NCBI GenBank assembly: GCA_930367205.1 | Contig: OV884015.1 | Location: forward strand, 1,984,001 to 2,048,000 | DNA length: 64,000 nt | DNA from: Acanthosoma haemorrhoidale | Taxonomy: Eukaryota; Arthropoda; Insecta; Hemiptera; Acanthosomatidae | Reading direction: 5' to 3' | In this document: piece by piece, positions 24,801-36,130 of the stretch | Position numbering within the stretch: the first letter of the stretch is position 1 | How the letters are laid out: each line of letters opens with the position of its first letter | Notes under the pieces: generated by a model | Databases searched by the model: none | Told to the model about the DNA's origin: nothing | The model's input: the letters and a program-made list of their open reading frames with translations, nothing else | Program-made: the position numbers and the translations under genes

Positions 24801-26517
24801 GTTGAATTTTTCAAAAATGCGTATTTCATAGCTAGTACGTTAGCTCCTGCCCCATCATGTTCTCCTGATACTAAAACGAGGAAAAGATCGTCAAAAAGTT
24901 GAATTTTTAAAAAATGCGTATTTCATAGCTAGTACGTCAGCTTCTGCCGCATAATGTTCTCCTGATACTAAAACCAGGAAAATATCGTCAAAAAGTCGAA
25001 TTTTTAAAAAATGCTTATTTCATAGCTAGTACGTCAGCTCCTGCCCCATTATGTTCTCCTAATACGAAAACAACAAAAATATCGTCAAAAAGTCGAATTT
25101 TTAAAAAAATGGGTATTTCATAGCTGGCACGTTAGCTCCTGCTCTTTTATGTTCTCCTGATACTAAATCAAGGAAAATATCGTCAAAAAGTCGAATTTTT
25201 CGAAAATGCGTATTTCATAGCTAGTACGTTAGCTCCTGCCCCATCATGTTCTCCTGATACGAAAACCAGGAAAATATCGTCAAAAAGTCGATTTTTTAAA
25301 AAATGCGTATTTCATAGCTAGTACGTCAGTTCCTGCCCCATTATGTTCTCCTGATACCTAAACAACAAAATATCTTCAAAAAGTTGAATTTTTAAAAAAA
25401 ATGCGTATTTCTTAGCTAGTACGTTAGCTCCTGCCTTATTATGTTCTCCTGATACTAAAACAAAGAAAATGTCATAAAAAAGTTAAATTTTTTTAAAAAA
25501 GAGTATTTTATAGCTGGTACGTTAGCTCCTGAACAATTCTGTTCTCCTGATACGAAATCAAGAAAAATATCGTCAAAAAGTCGAATTTTTCGAAAATGCG
25601 TATTTCATAGCTAGTACGTTAGCTTCTGCCCCATCATGTGCTCCTGATACTAAAACCAGGAAAATATCGTCAAAAAGTTAAATTTTTTTAAAAAAGAGTA
25701 TTTTATAGCTGGTACGTCAGCTCCTGCCCTATTATGTTCTCCTGATACGAAAACAAGACAAATATCGTCAAAAAGTCAAATTTTTACAAAAATGCGTATT
25801 TAGAGCTAGTACGTCAGCTTCTGCCGCATAATGTTCTCCTGATACTAAAACCAGGAAAATATCGTCAAAAAGTCGAATTTTTAAAAAATGCTTATTTCAT
25901 AGCTAGTACGTCAGCTCCTGCCCCATTATGTTCTCCTAATACGAAAACAACAAAAATATCGTCAAAAAGTCGAATTTTTAAAAAAATGGGTATTTCATAG
26001 CTGGCACGTTAGCTCCTGCTCTTTTATGTTCTCCTGATACTAAATCAAGGAAAATATCGTCAATAAGTCGAATTTTTCGAAAATGCGTATTTCATAGCTA
26101 GTACGTTAGCTCCTGCCCCATCATGTTCTCCTGATACGAAAACCAGGAAAATATCGTCAAAAAGTCAATTTTTTAAAAAATGCGTATTTCATAGCTAGTA
26201 CGTCAGTTCCTGCCCCATTATGTTCTCCTGATACCTAAACAACAAAATATCGTCAAAAAGTTGAATTTTAAAAAAAAATGCGTATTTCTTAGCTAGTACG
26301 TTAGCTCCTGCCTTATTATGTTCTCCTGATACCAAAACAAAGAAAATGTCATCAAAAAGTTAAATTTTTTTAAAAAAGAGTATTTTATAGCCGGTACGTT
26401 AGCTTCTGAACAATTATGATTTCCTCATACCAAAACAAGAAAAATATCGTCAAAAAGTCGAATTTTAAAAAAATGCGTATTTTATAGCTGGTACAATAAT
26501 TCCTGCCCTATTATGTT
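21813..26517. repeat. SatB block B8 (long)
   Basis: 4.7 kb, about 48 SatB monomers. The higher-order marker 'ACGTCAGCTCCTGCCCTATT' occurs at 23378, 24351 and 25714, spacings of 973 and 1,363 bp, the same 10- and 14-monomer classes as in the other long SatB blocks. Confidence 0.95.
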
Positions 26518-27591
26518 AATTCGTAGCTTTGATCATACGATCGTATCACGTAATATAATGAGTGCCAATGATACGGTACACTATCATATTCGACATCATT
26601 TGATGTTATATTCACTCGTGGCTTCAATCATACGATCGTATCACGTGATTGAATGAGTGCCAATGATATGGCACACAATCAAATTCGACATTATTTGGTG
26701 TTATATTCACTCGTAACTTGAATCAACCGATCGTATCACGTGATACAATGAGTTCAAATGATATGGTACACAATCATATTTGACATCATTTGATGTTATG
26801 TTCACTCGTAACTTGAATCATACGATTGTATCACGTGATACCATGAGTGCTAATGATTAGGCACACAATCATATTCGACATATTTTGATGTTATGTTCAC
26901 GCGAAACTTTAATTATACGATCATATCACGTGATTGAATGAGTGCCAATGATATGACACACAATCATATTCGACATCATTTGATGTTATATTCACTCGTA
27001 ACTTGAATCATACGATTGTATCACGTGATACAATAAGTGCTAATAATACAGCACACAATCATATTCGACATCATTTGATGTTATGTTCACCCGAAACTTC
27101 AATCAATCGATCGTATCACGTGATTGAATGAGTGCCAATGATATGACACACAATCATATTCGACATCATTTGATGTTATATTCACTCGTAACTTGAATCA
27201 TACGATTGTAACACGTGATACAATGAGTTCAAATGATACGGTACACAATCATATTCCACATCATTTGATGTTATGTTTACTCGTAACTTTAATCATACGA
27301 TCGTATCACGTGATTGAATGAGTGCCAATGATATGGCACACAATCAAATTCGACATTATTTGGTGTTATATTCACTCGTAACTTGAATCACACGATCGTA
27401 TCACGTGATACAATGAGTTCAAATGATACGGTACACAATCATATTCGACATCATTTGATGTTATGTTCACTCGTGACTTGAATCATACGATCGTATCACG
27501 TGATACAATAAGTGCAAATGATACGGCACACTATCATATTTGACATCATTTGATGTCATATTCACTCGTAACTTTATTCATACGATCGTAT
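26518..27591. repeat. SatA block A9
   Basis: 1,074 bp, which is 11 x 95 + 29. It is a mosaic: the first half follows the 15.7-kb type of block and the second half the A2/A4 type (CACCCGAAACTTC, then CGATTGTAACACGTG), with the switch near 27080. Confidence 0.94.
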
Positions 27592-28986
27592 GATCTTTAA
27601 CGTTAGCTCTTGCCCTATTATGTTCTCCTGATACCAAAACAAAGAAAACATCTTTAAAAAGTCGAATATTAACAAAAATGCGTATTTCATAGCTAGTATG
27701 TTAGCTCCTGCCCCATTATGTTCTCCTGATACCTGAACAAGAAAATATCGTCAAAAAGTTGAATTTTTTTAAAAAAGAGTATTTTATAGCTGGTACGTCA
27801 GCTTCTGCCCTATTATGTTCTCCTGATACGAAAACAAGACAAATATCGTCAAAAAGTCAAATTTTTACAAAAATGCGTATTTAGAGCTAGTACGTTAGCT
27901 CCTGTCCCGTTATGTTCTCCTGATACCAAAACAAAAAAAATATCGTTCAAAAGTCAAATTTTTACAAAAATGCGTATTTCATAGCTGGTACGTTAGCTCC
28001 TGCCCTATTATGTTCTCCTGATACGAAAACAAGAAAAATATCGTCAAAAAGTTGAATTTTTCAAAAATGCGTATTTCATAGCTAGTATGTTAGCTCCTGC
28101 CCCATTATGTTCTCCTGATATGAAAATCAGGAAAATATCGTCAAAAAGTTGAATTTTAAAAAAATGGGTATTTCATAGCTGGTACGTTAGCTCCAGTCCC
28201 ATTATGTTCTCCTGATACCAAAACAAGGAAAATATCGTCAAAAAGTCGAATTTTTAAAAAATGCGTATTTCATAGCTAGTACGTCAGCTTCTGCCCCATC
28301 ATGTTCTCCTGATACTAAAACAAGGAAAATATCGTCAAAAAGTCGAATTTTTAAAAAATGCGTATTTCATAGCTAGTACGTCAGCTCCTGCCCCATTATG
28401 TTCTCCTGATACGAAAACAACGAAAATATCGTCAAAAAGTCGAATTTTTATAAAAATGGGTATTTCATAGCTGGCACGTTAGCTCCTGCTCTTTTATGTT
28501 CTCCTGATACTAAATCAAGGAAAATATCGTCAAAAAGTCGAATTTTTCGAAAATGATTATTTCATAGCTAGTACGTTAGCTCCTGCCCCATCTTGTTCTC
28601 CTGATACCAAAACAAAGAAAATATCGTCTAAAATTCAAATTTTTACAAAAATGCGTTTTTTATAGCTGGTACGTTAGCTCCTACCCTATTATGATCTCCT
28701 GATACGAAACCAGAAAAATATCGTCAAAAAGTCGATTTTTTAAAAAATGCGTATTTCATAGCTAGTACGTCAGCTCCTGCCCCATTATGTTCTCCTGATA
28801 CCTAAACAAAGAAAATGTCATCAAAAAGTTAAATTTTTTTAAAAAAGAGTATTTTATAGCTGGTACGTTAGCTTCTGAACAATTATGATTTCCTCATACC
28901 AAAACAAGAAAAATATCGTCAAAAAGTCGAATTTTAAAAAAATGCGTATTTTATAGCTGGTACAATAATTCCTGCCCTATTATGTT
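27592..28986. repeat. SatB block B9
   Basis: 1,395 bp, about 14.4 monomers. It contains a rare subtype (CCATCTTGTTCTCC, CTAAAATTCAAATT, GCGTTTTTTATAGCTGG at about 28590-28670) found again only in B19 (about 54580) and B20 (about 60930 and 61130). That links this region to the unoccupied paralogous site near 56.1 kb. Confidence 0.95.
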
Positions 28987-30135
28987 AATTCGTAGCTTTG
29001 ATCATACGATCGTATCACGTAATATAATGAGTGCCAATGATACGGTACACTATCATATTCGACATCATTTGATGTTATATTCACTCGTGGCTTCAATCAT
29101 ACGATCGTATCACGTGATATAATGAGTGGCAATGATGCGGTACACTATCATATTCCACATCATTTGATGTTATGTTTACTCGTAACTTTAATCATACGAT
29201 CGTATCACGTGATTGAATGAGTGCCAATGATATGGCACACAATCAAATTCGACATTATTTGGTGTTATATTCACTCGTAACTTGAATCAAACGATCGTAT
29301 CACGTGATACAATGAGTTCAAATGATATGGTACACAATCATATTTGACATCATTTGATGTTATGTTCACTCGTAACTTGAATCATACGATTGTATCACGT
29401 GATACCATGAGTGCTAATGATTAGGCACACAATCATATTCGACATATTTTGATGTTATGTTCACGCGAAACTTTAATTATACGATCATATCACGTGATTG
29501 AATGAGTGCCAATGATATGACACACAATCATATTCGACATCATTTGATGTTATATTCACTCGTAACTTGAATCATACGATTGTATCACGTGATACAATGA
29601 GTGCTAATAATACAGCACACAATCATATTCGACATCATTTGATGTTATATTCACTCGTAACTTGAATCATACGACCGTATCACGTGATTGAATGAATGCC
29701 AATGATATGGCACACAATCATATTCGACATCATTTGATGTTATATTCACTGGTACCATGAATCATACGATCGTATCACGTGATACCATGAGTGCTAATGA
29801 TACAGCACACAATCTTATTCGACATTATTTGATGTTATATTCACTCGTAACTTGAATCACACGATCGTATCACGTGATACAATGAGTTCAAATGATACGG
29901 TACACAATCATATTTGACATCATTTGATGTTATGTTCACTCGTAACTTGAATCATACGATTGTATCACGTGATACAATGAGTGCTAATGATACAGCACAC
30001 AATCATATTCGACATCATTTGATGTTATATTCACTCGTAACTAGTATCATACGACCGTATCACGTGATTGAATGAATGCCAATGATATGGCACAAAATCA
30101 TATTCGACATCATTTGATGTTATATTCACTAGTAC
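28987..30135. repeat. SatA block A10, left part (interrupted by retrotransposon)
   Basis: 1,149 bp, about 12 SatA monomers, broken inside 'TATATTCACTAGTAC' by the LTR element. Adding the right part after the 3' target duplication (685 bp) gives 1,834 bp, exactly 19 x 95 + 29. This independently confirms both the element ends and the target duplication. The local sequence is paralogous to 54971-56119. Confidence 0.95.
30131..30135. repeat. 5' target-site duplication AGTAC
   Basis: AGTAC immediately precedes the 5' LTR and is repeated immediately after the 3' LTR at 36929-36933. Five bases is the usual duplication size for BEL/Pao elements. The single-copy form is seen at the unoccupied paralog, 56115-56119. 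Confidence 0.93.
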
Positions 30136-30188
30136 TGTTTACGCCATTTGCGTAAAATTAATTTCATTTTAATTTGAATTTGCTATTC

Positions 30189-30194
30189 AATAAA
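30189..30194 (+). promoter_or_regulatory. AATAAA in 5' LTR; also TATA-like context
   Basis: AATAAA followed by TAATTA lies 54 bp into the LTR. In the 3' copy (36377-36382) it could serve as the polyadenylation signal. In the 5' copy the same AT-rich stretch could act as a TATA-like element, with the start near 'GAATCACAGACG' (about 30223-30234). Both readings would imply a short U3. An alternative TATA-like site, ATAAATA, is at 30627. Weak evidence. Confidence 0.35.
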
Positions 30195-30626
30195 TAATTA
30201 CCCGAAACCATTCGGTATTTTAGTGAATCACAGACGCTGGCGCTGCCTGCCGGCTCGATCAGAGTTTTTCCCCCCACTTTTGTCACTCGACTGGTAGCCT
30301 CATGTGCCTTATAGCGTCCTTTTTTGTTCTCTTCAACAGTGGTCAATTTACCCTGTTTTTTCAAGCGTATACTCAACGCCAGTATTTTTCATTTTGTCAT
30401 TATTCAATTCACGATTTCGCAGTCTTGGAGAAGCGACTTTTCAGATTGAATTCAGACACCTGTTGGATGAATCGGAACCTGGATAAATCTGGAGTTTGGG
30501 CCCGAATCTCTTGGTTGTCCGAGTTCAAGAGGGGAGATTCTCACTCTGTCTTCACATCGCAGCAGGTAGGAGTTTACTTTACTGTTTTCATATTTGATAT
30601 TGTCATTTCTCCAACAAGACTCTCAC

Positions 30627-30633
30627 ATAAATA
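30627..30633 (+). promoter_or_regulatory. TATA-like ATAAATA late in 5' LTR
   Basis: 'TCACATAAATACAGTCC' is a TATA-like motif. A start about 25-30 bp downstream would leave only an 80-bp or so R-U5 and would put the candidate splice donor at 30566 outside the RNA. It competes with the upstream candidate at 30189 and the sequence does not decide between them. Confidence 0.3.
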
Positions 30634-30746
30634 CAGTCCACTTACACTCAAACGTCTAGCTAATTATCCCCCGGCTAATTAGTTTTCGAATCAGCTACCT
30701 CGTTTACCAGTTTAAATTTCAACTGGTGAAATTTCAAACAAATTTT

Positions 30747-30764
30747 TGGTACTCCGTGTTCCGG
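30747..30764 (+). promoter_or_regulatory. Candidate tRNA primer-binding site
   Basis: TGGTACTCCGTGTTCCGG starts with TGG, the complement of a tRNA CCA end, 6 bp after the 5' LTR. This is the expected place for the minus-strand primer of an LTR retrotransposon. I could not match it confidently to a particular tRNA from memory, so no isoacceptor is assigned. Confidence 0.6.
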
Positions 30765-30934
30765 ATTATTCTTAATTCTTAATTTATTAATACTCAATTT
30801 AATTTTCAATATTCACATTTATCATTTATTATCCTTTTTAAATTTCAGAATTTCGGTTTTCATTTACGTAATTTCCTTTATATTTTCCTGAATATCCGCT
30901 AATTCCATTTGTTCCTGATAGCAATAGCATTAAG

Positions 30935-33900
30935 ATGGCTCCACCAACCCAAGATATACAACAACAAATTGATTTAGCCATTAGTCAGCGAAATGATAGC
31001 TTTGCAGTTGCAACTGCTTTTTCAGATTCAGCTAAGAAAATGACTATAGCCGATTTACCTCGGCTTAAGGCCAATTATGAGCGCTTATCTGAAATTGAAC
31101 GGGAATTCAAGGAATTTAATTTTCTCATCAAAAAATTAAATTTGCATTTGCCAGCTACTGATCAAATTGAAACTACACAACCTTACGTAGCCTTTGTGCA
31201 ATTAATCGACACAATCCGAGCTAAATATTTTCAGCTCAAAAAAACTGAACCTTCAGTATTAAAAGCTGAAGTCGATCCCGTTGCAAACGTCTCATCTGTA
31301 GCAAATCCACATCTGCCTAAAATTCAGATTCCTAAATTCAATGGCAAATTGTCCGATTGGCCTAATTTTTTTGCACTTTTTAATTCCATGGTTCATCGCG
31401 ACCAGCAGTTAAGTAATATTGCCAAATTACACTATCTTAAAACATCCACTATCGATGAAGCTGCTTCTGTCATTGCTTCATTCCATCTAACCGAAGATAA
31501 TTACCAATTGGCATTCGATGCTCTAACTGCCCGGTACAATAATCCGAGACAAATTGGTCACATGTACCTCAAAAGCATACTCGACTTTCCCACTGCCAAA
31601 TCCAATTCATTGTCTGACCTCAAGGGCTTTATGACCATTCACGAAAATTCTGCCAATGCTCTCAAAGCCTTGGCACTTGATGATTTGAGCGATTTTTTGC
31701 TAGTGTCATTAGCACTGAAAAATTTGGATCCTAAATCTCGACATGCTTTTGAACTAAAACATGATTCCACCACTGTACCTACTTTCCAAAGCTTATTGGA
31801 TTTTGTCAATCAACGGATCAAAACCATCGAAACTACCCAGTTAATTGGTGAACCTAGTGTTAAATCTCGGACTACTGTCAAATCTCATTCGTATATTGCT
31901 CAGACTTCCCATGCAAGCGTTAATGACCACTCAGCTAGAGCTCCTGCTTCCTGCTTCTGCTGCTCTCACAATCACCATGTGTCACAATGCAACAAGTTTC
32001 AGCAATTACCTATTTCAGCTCGATATGAGCTCCTGAAAAAGAATCAGCGTTGTTTCAATTGCCTTGGTGGTCACCTGCGGTCCAAATGCACATCGACATC
32101 GTCATGCCGCAAATGTCATTCACAACGGCATAACACGTTGTTACATTCGGATCAGCAAATAGCAACCCCGTCAACTTCTGCCATGTCCATTCCAGCTCCA
32201 TCGGTATCAATTGAAAATCCCAGTGTTGCACCAATAGTGCTTTCATGCTCAGCTGCTCGTTCAACCACTCAGGAACGTGCTCATTCTCTTTTAGGCACAT
32301 TTCGTGCTTTCATAACCGACTGTACTGGTTCTATTTATCCCATCCGTGGTGTCATTGACCCCGGTTCTCAAGTGTCCTTCATTAACAAGTGTATAGTGCA
32401 AAACTTGCGTTTGCCTACTTCTCCTAATCACATGGCTGTATCCGGAATAGGTTCTTCCGATACATTGTCAACAGGTTTGGTCAATATCCAACTGGTTTCC
32501 CGTTTGAACAACAAACGACTCTCTCTCTGTGTTGCCGTAATCAACACCATTGCACACCAACTTCCTAGCATGGAAATCCCCAAGGAAAACCTAAAACGGT
32601 TCTTCCGTCTTCGTCTAGCGGATCCTCATTTTCATCGTCCCGATAAAATTGACATTTTATTAGGGGCTGACGTATTTCCCCGCTTGATAACTCAAATTGG
32701 CATTCGGCCTATTCAGCATGGTCCCATTTCCATTGGCACCATTTTTGGACACATCATTGTAGGCCCGATTCAAATCATGAATCCGACCCCCTCTACCATT
32801 TCCTTGTTATCCACTACTGAAGTGGACAAGCAACTCACCGCATTTTGGGACGTTGAATCCGTCCATCAAGGCTCCATCTCCAATCCCTTGGATGATGTTG
32901 CTGAACAACATTTCATTTCTACGTTTAGACGCAATGCCGACGGCAGATATTCCGTTGCATTGCCATTTCACCCTAGTGCAACCCCATTGGGCTGCAACGT
33001 CACTCAAGCTCGAGCATCAGTATCCCGACTCGAGCACCGCTTAGCCAAACATGGCTCAATTGTTGCTGAATATAAAATGTTCATGTCCGACTATCTGTCA
33101 GCAGGCCACATGGAACCTGCCTCCACTGCTTCAACATACGTTATACCCCATCACATTGTAACCAAAGAGACCAATCAAGGTCCGAAAATTCGTGTTGTCT
33201 TTAATGCTTCAGTCCCCGACTCCACTGGAGTATCGCTGAACGAGCGACTCCTCAAGGGTCCTAAACTGCAACAAGATCTCTCCCATGTCATTTTGTACTT
33301 CCGCCTCAACTCTGTTGCCCTTTGCTGCGATATCAAGCAAATGTATCGCCAGGTTCTCGTCCATCCCGAGCACCGGCATTATCAGCACATATTTTGGAAA
33401 CCAAGCGAGAGCGCTGTTACTCAAGAAATGCAGCTTAATACCGTCACTTACGGTATGGCTCCGTCAGCCTTTTTGGCTGTACGAGCGCTCCAACAGCTAG
33501 TCCACGATGAAGGCCACCGTTTCCCTATGGCTTCTCATGCTATAATGCATAACTCGTACGTGGATGATATTATTTGTGGCGCTTCCAGCCTTAGCGAGGC
33601 TACCTCTTTGCAATCTCAACTCACTGAATTATTGGCTTTAGGCGGTTTCCAGCTACGCAAGTGGTCATCCAGCCATCCTGAGCTTCTGCATACTTTGCCT
33701 CATGACCATTTGGAATGCCCACTTCTGTTTTCAGACCCCGATCGGACTCTCAAAATTCTGGGTCTTAATTGGGAGCCTTCGTCCGACTCATTTATTTTCC
33801 GTATCACCCCCTTCGATGGAACCTGTACAAAGCGTTCCTTACTTTCATACATTGCACGAATTTTCGACCCTAATGGGTTTGTAGCTCCAGTCACATTTGC

Positions 33901-36130
33901 ATTAAAAGCTATGCTACAACAATTATGGTTGTCTGGCCTTACGTGGGATGAACCCATCAATCAGACACTTCAACAATCGTGGTCTCGTCTCGTTCACAAC
34001 ATGAGCACTCTTGGTAACCTTCGTATACCACGACATATCGTACAACCTAATGACGCTTCATTAAGCCTCATCGGCTTCGCCGACGCATCTCAACTCGGCT
34101 ATGCTGCCGTAGTGTACTTATGTTCAGAAACCGCTCATTCTCGCGTCAGTACTCTCTGGAAGGCCAAAACTCGTGTAGCTCCTCTCAAAACATTGTCAAT
34201 TCCTCGTTTGGAGTTATGTGCAGCTCTGCTGCTGTCCGAGCTTATTTGCTCATTGCTGACATTTTCTTATCCTTCCCCTTTGCAGACCGTCCGTCTATTT
34301 TCAGATTCTCAGATCGTACTCTCGTGGATCAACACTTCCCCACATCTTTTAAAAACCTTTATTGCTCATCGCATTTCCCGTGTAAATGAAATTCCATTTT
34401 CTAATCGCTCTTGGTCGCATGTATCTTCCGACCAGAACCCTGCTGACATGGCCTCAAGAGGTCTTACCGCTGAGCAATTTGTCACTCCTGACTCTCAAAC
34501 ATTGTGGTATTCTGGCCCTGAATTCGCCAATCAACCTCAAATTCCATGGCCTGACGCCTTTGAACCATCCACAGCTCACACTGAGCAGCTGCCTGAGTTA
34601 CGCAGTACCAATCCCGTCTCATTGGTGGCAGTCTCATCCAGCAATTTCCTGCACGATTTGCTTACCCGATTTTCGTCATTAAATAGAGCACGTCGAGTCC
34701 TGGGTTGGATCTTGCGTTTCTCAACCAACGCTCGCATTGCAGCATCAGCGCATCGAACTCAGGGTGACCTTACGGTTTCCGAGTTACAAGCTGCCATGCA
34801 ATATTATGTCACTTCCACTCAATCCATCCATTTCTCAGCCGAGATAGCTCGTATTCAGACCCAACAAAACACCAAGTCATTGCAAACATTAACCCCTTTT
34901 CTGGATCAAGCCGGTGTCCTTAGGGTGGGCGGTAGACTTTCGCGTTCTCAGTTGCGTTATCCAGCTCAACACCCAATATTGCTGCCCAAACGAGCTCATT
35001 TGTCATATCTGATATCACGTCATGCTCACTTGACATGCCTTCATGCTGGTCCTACCACTTGTATGGCGCACATTCGATCCGAATATTGGATCCTATCTTT
35101 GCGCAGTTTGATTCGTTCGGTAATTTCATCATGCCGCACATGTAAATTGTTCAGAGCGCGTTCGCCTCAACCATTGATGTCAGATCTTCCGTCGGTCCGC
35201 CTGACACCAGGCCGTCCCTTTATCAACACGGGCGTCGATTATGCTGGCCCTTTCAACGTCAAGTCTTCGCGACTGCGTAAGGCCCCCATTACCAAAGGTT
35301 ATTTATGCCTTTTCGTGTGTCTGACCACCAAGGCATTGCATCTGGAGTTCTCCTCCGAGCTATCCACCTTTGCATTTCTCTCGGCCTTAGATCGTTTCAT
35401 AGCACGTCGCGGTCTACCTCAATCCATTTTGTCTGACCGAGGAACCAATTTTATTGGCGCCAACCGCGTCTTAAATGAAGCTTCAGTATTCATGCGCGAT
35501 CATTCATCCGAAATCACTTCGCACCTCAGTTCCCAAGGCATTCAGTGGCATTTTAACCCTCCCTCTGCTCCAAACTTCGGCGGTATTTGGGAAGCAGGTG
35601 TCAAGTCCGTCAAAACCATTCTAAGCCGTATCACTGCAGATACTTGCTTCACTTCCGAAGAATATTTTACCTTCTTTGCTCGTATTGAAGCCATCCTTAA
35701 CAGCCGACCTTTGTGCCCTCTTTCATCAGATCCTCTCGAGGCATCCGATTACCTCAGCCCTGGACATTTCTTAATCGGTGCTCCTTTATTAGCCCGTCCA
35801 GAAATGCCCCCATCGCCATCATGTTCGCTCACCCAAAGATGGAAAGCTATCACGCAGATCTCCCGACAATTTTGGGATCGCTGGTCTCACGAATATCTCA
35901 ACACCCTCATGCAACGCCATAAATGGAATCGTCATTCCAAGGAAATTTCTGTTGGTGATGTTGTTTTCATCAAGGGAATCTCAACTTCTCCTCTTCATTG
36001 GCCCATGGCTCGGGTAGAATCCCTTCACCCCGGCGCTGATGGCGTGACACGGGTTGTCACCATACGCAACCCATCTGGTTCATTCGTTCGGCCTGTCAAT
36101 CGGCTTGTCCCCCTTGACTCTCAGGCCTAA
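30935..36130 (+). CDS. gag-pol: BEL/Pao Gag-Pol polyprotein, 1,731 aa, intact
   Basis: Single-frame polyprotein. Residues 127-154 (LPKIQIPKFNG...DWPNFF) begin the DUF1759-like Gag core, after a helical N terminus. Three Cys/His knuckles follow: C340-x2-C343-x3-H347-x4-C352, C373-x2-C376-x3-H380-x4-C385 and C391-x2-C394-x4-H399-x4-H404. The aspartic protease has D475 in IDPGSQVSF and LLGAD near 575-579. The reverse transcriptase (about 656-885) has CDIKQMYRQV with D799 and YVDD at 875-878. RNase H carries D1050, E1093, D1124 and D1171. The integrase has an H1365/H1370/C1400/C1403 zinc site, then D1435, D1501 and E1553 (WEAGVKSVK). A DUF5641-like domain covers about 1635-1727. All expected catalytic residues are present. 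The first ATG after the primer site, AAGATGGC, is a reasonable start. Protease processing of the polyprotein is inferred from the family. No gag/pol frameshift or stop is present. Confidence 0.97.
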   Translation: MAPPTQDIQQQIDLAISQRNDSFAVATAFSDSAKKMTIADLPRLKANYERLSEIEREFKEFNFLIKKLNLHLPATDQIETTQPYVAFVQLIDTIRAKYFQLKKTEPSVLKAEVDPVANVSSVANPHLPKIQIPKFNGKLSDWPNFFALFNSMVHRDQQLSNIAKLHYLKTSTIDEAASVIASFHLTEDNYQLAFDALTARYNNPRQIGHMYLKSILDFPTAKSNSLSDLKGFMTIHENSANALKALALDDLSDFLLVSLALKNLDPKSRHAFELKHDSTTVPTFQSLLDFVNQRIKTIETTQLIGEPSVKSRTTVKSHSYIAQTSHASVNDHSARAPASCFCCSHNHHVSQCNKFQQLPISARYELLKKNQRCFNCLGGHLRSKCTSTSSCRKCHSQRHNTLLHSDQQIATPSTSAMSIPAPSVSIENPSVAPIVLSCSAARSTTQERAHSLLGTFRAFITDCTGSIYPIRGVIDPGSQVSFINKCIVQNLRLPTSPNHMAVSGIGSSDTLSTGLVNIQLVSRLNNKRLSLCVAVINTIAHQLPSMEIPKENLKRFFRLRLADPHFHRPDKIDILLGADVFPRLITQIGIRPIQHGPISIGTIFGHIIVGPIQIMNPTPSTISLLSTTEVDKQLTAFWDVESVHQGSISNPLDDVAEQHFISTFRRNADGRYSVALPFHPSATPLGCNVTQARASVSRLEHRLAKHGSIVAEYKMFMSDYLSAGHMEPASTASTYVIPHHIVTKETNQGPKIRVVFNASVPDSTGVSLNERLLKGPKLQQDLSHVILYFRLNSVALCCDIKQMYRQVLVHPEHRHYQHIFWKPSESAVTQEMQLNTVTYGMAPSAFLAVRALQQLVHDEGHRFPMASHAIMHNSYVDDIICGASSLSEATSLQSQLTELLALGGFQLRKWSSSHPELLHTLPHDHLECPLLFSDPDRTLKILGLNWEPSSDSFIFRITPFDGTCTKRSLLSYIARIFDPNGFVAPVTFALKAMLQQLWLSGLTWDEPINQTLQQSWSRLVHNMSTLGNLRIPRHIVQPNDASLSLIGFADASQLGYAAVVYLCSETAHSRVSTLWKAKTRVAPLKTLSIPRLELCAALLLSELICSLLTFSYPSPLQTVRLFSDSQIVLSWINTSPHLLKTFIAHRISRVNEIPFSNRSWSHVSSDQNPADMASRGLTAEQFVTPDSQTLWYSGPEFANQPQIPWPDAFEPSTAHTEQLPELRSTNPVSLVAVSSSNFLHDLLTRFSSLNRARRVLGWILRFSTNARIAASAHRTQGDLTVSELQAAMQYYVTSTQSIHFSAEIARIQTQQNTKSLQTLTPFLDQAGVLRVGGRLSRSQLRYPAQHPILLPKRAHLSYLISRHAHLTCLHAGPTTCMAHIRSEYWILSLRSLIRSVISSCRTCKLFRARSPQPLMSDLPSVRLTPGRPFINTGVDYAGPFNVKSSRLRKAPITKGYLCLFVCLTTKALHLEFSSELSTFAFLSALDRFIARRGLPQSILSDRGTNFIGANRVLNEASVFMRDHSSEITSHLSSQGIQWHFNPPSAPNFGGIWEAGVKSVKTILSRITADTCFTSEEYFTFFARIEAILNSRPLCPLSSDPLEASDYLSPGHFLIGAPLLARPEMPPSPSCSLTQRWKAITQISRQFWDRWSHEYLNTLMQRHKWNRHSKEISVGDVVFIKGISTSPLHWPMARVESLHPGADGVTRVVTIRNPSGSFVRPVNRLVPLDSQA

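Larger units (their letters stand above)
30136..30740 (+). repeat. 5' LTR (605 bp)
   Basis: The boundary is set by comparison with 36324-36928 (constant offset of 6,188 bp) and by TG...CA ends. Near the start lies an inverted repeat, TTTACGC (30138-30144) with GCGTAAA (30150-30156). AATAAA is at 30189-30194 and a TATA-like ATAAATA at 30627-30633. Near the end, CCAGTT (30707-30712) and AACTGG (30721-30726) form a possible hairpin. The U3/R/U5 limits cannot be fixed from sequence. Small open frames inside the LTR (for example the 126-codon frame 30302-30682) resemble nothing recognisable and are treated as non-coding. Confidence 0.96.

Noticed and set aside
30302..30682. 126-codon frame in the 5' LTR (and its copy at 36490-36870) as a real protein
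   Set aside because: It lies inside the LTR, is present in both copies only because the LTRs are duplicated, has no recognisable domain, and is out of frame with Gag-Pol. The other LTR frames on both strands were rejected for the same reason.
30935..36130. Other-frame and antisense open frames inside the Gag-Pol gene
   Set aside because: All overlap a coding frame with clear domain content. They are shadows without motifs.
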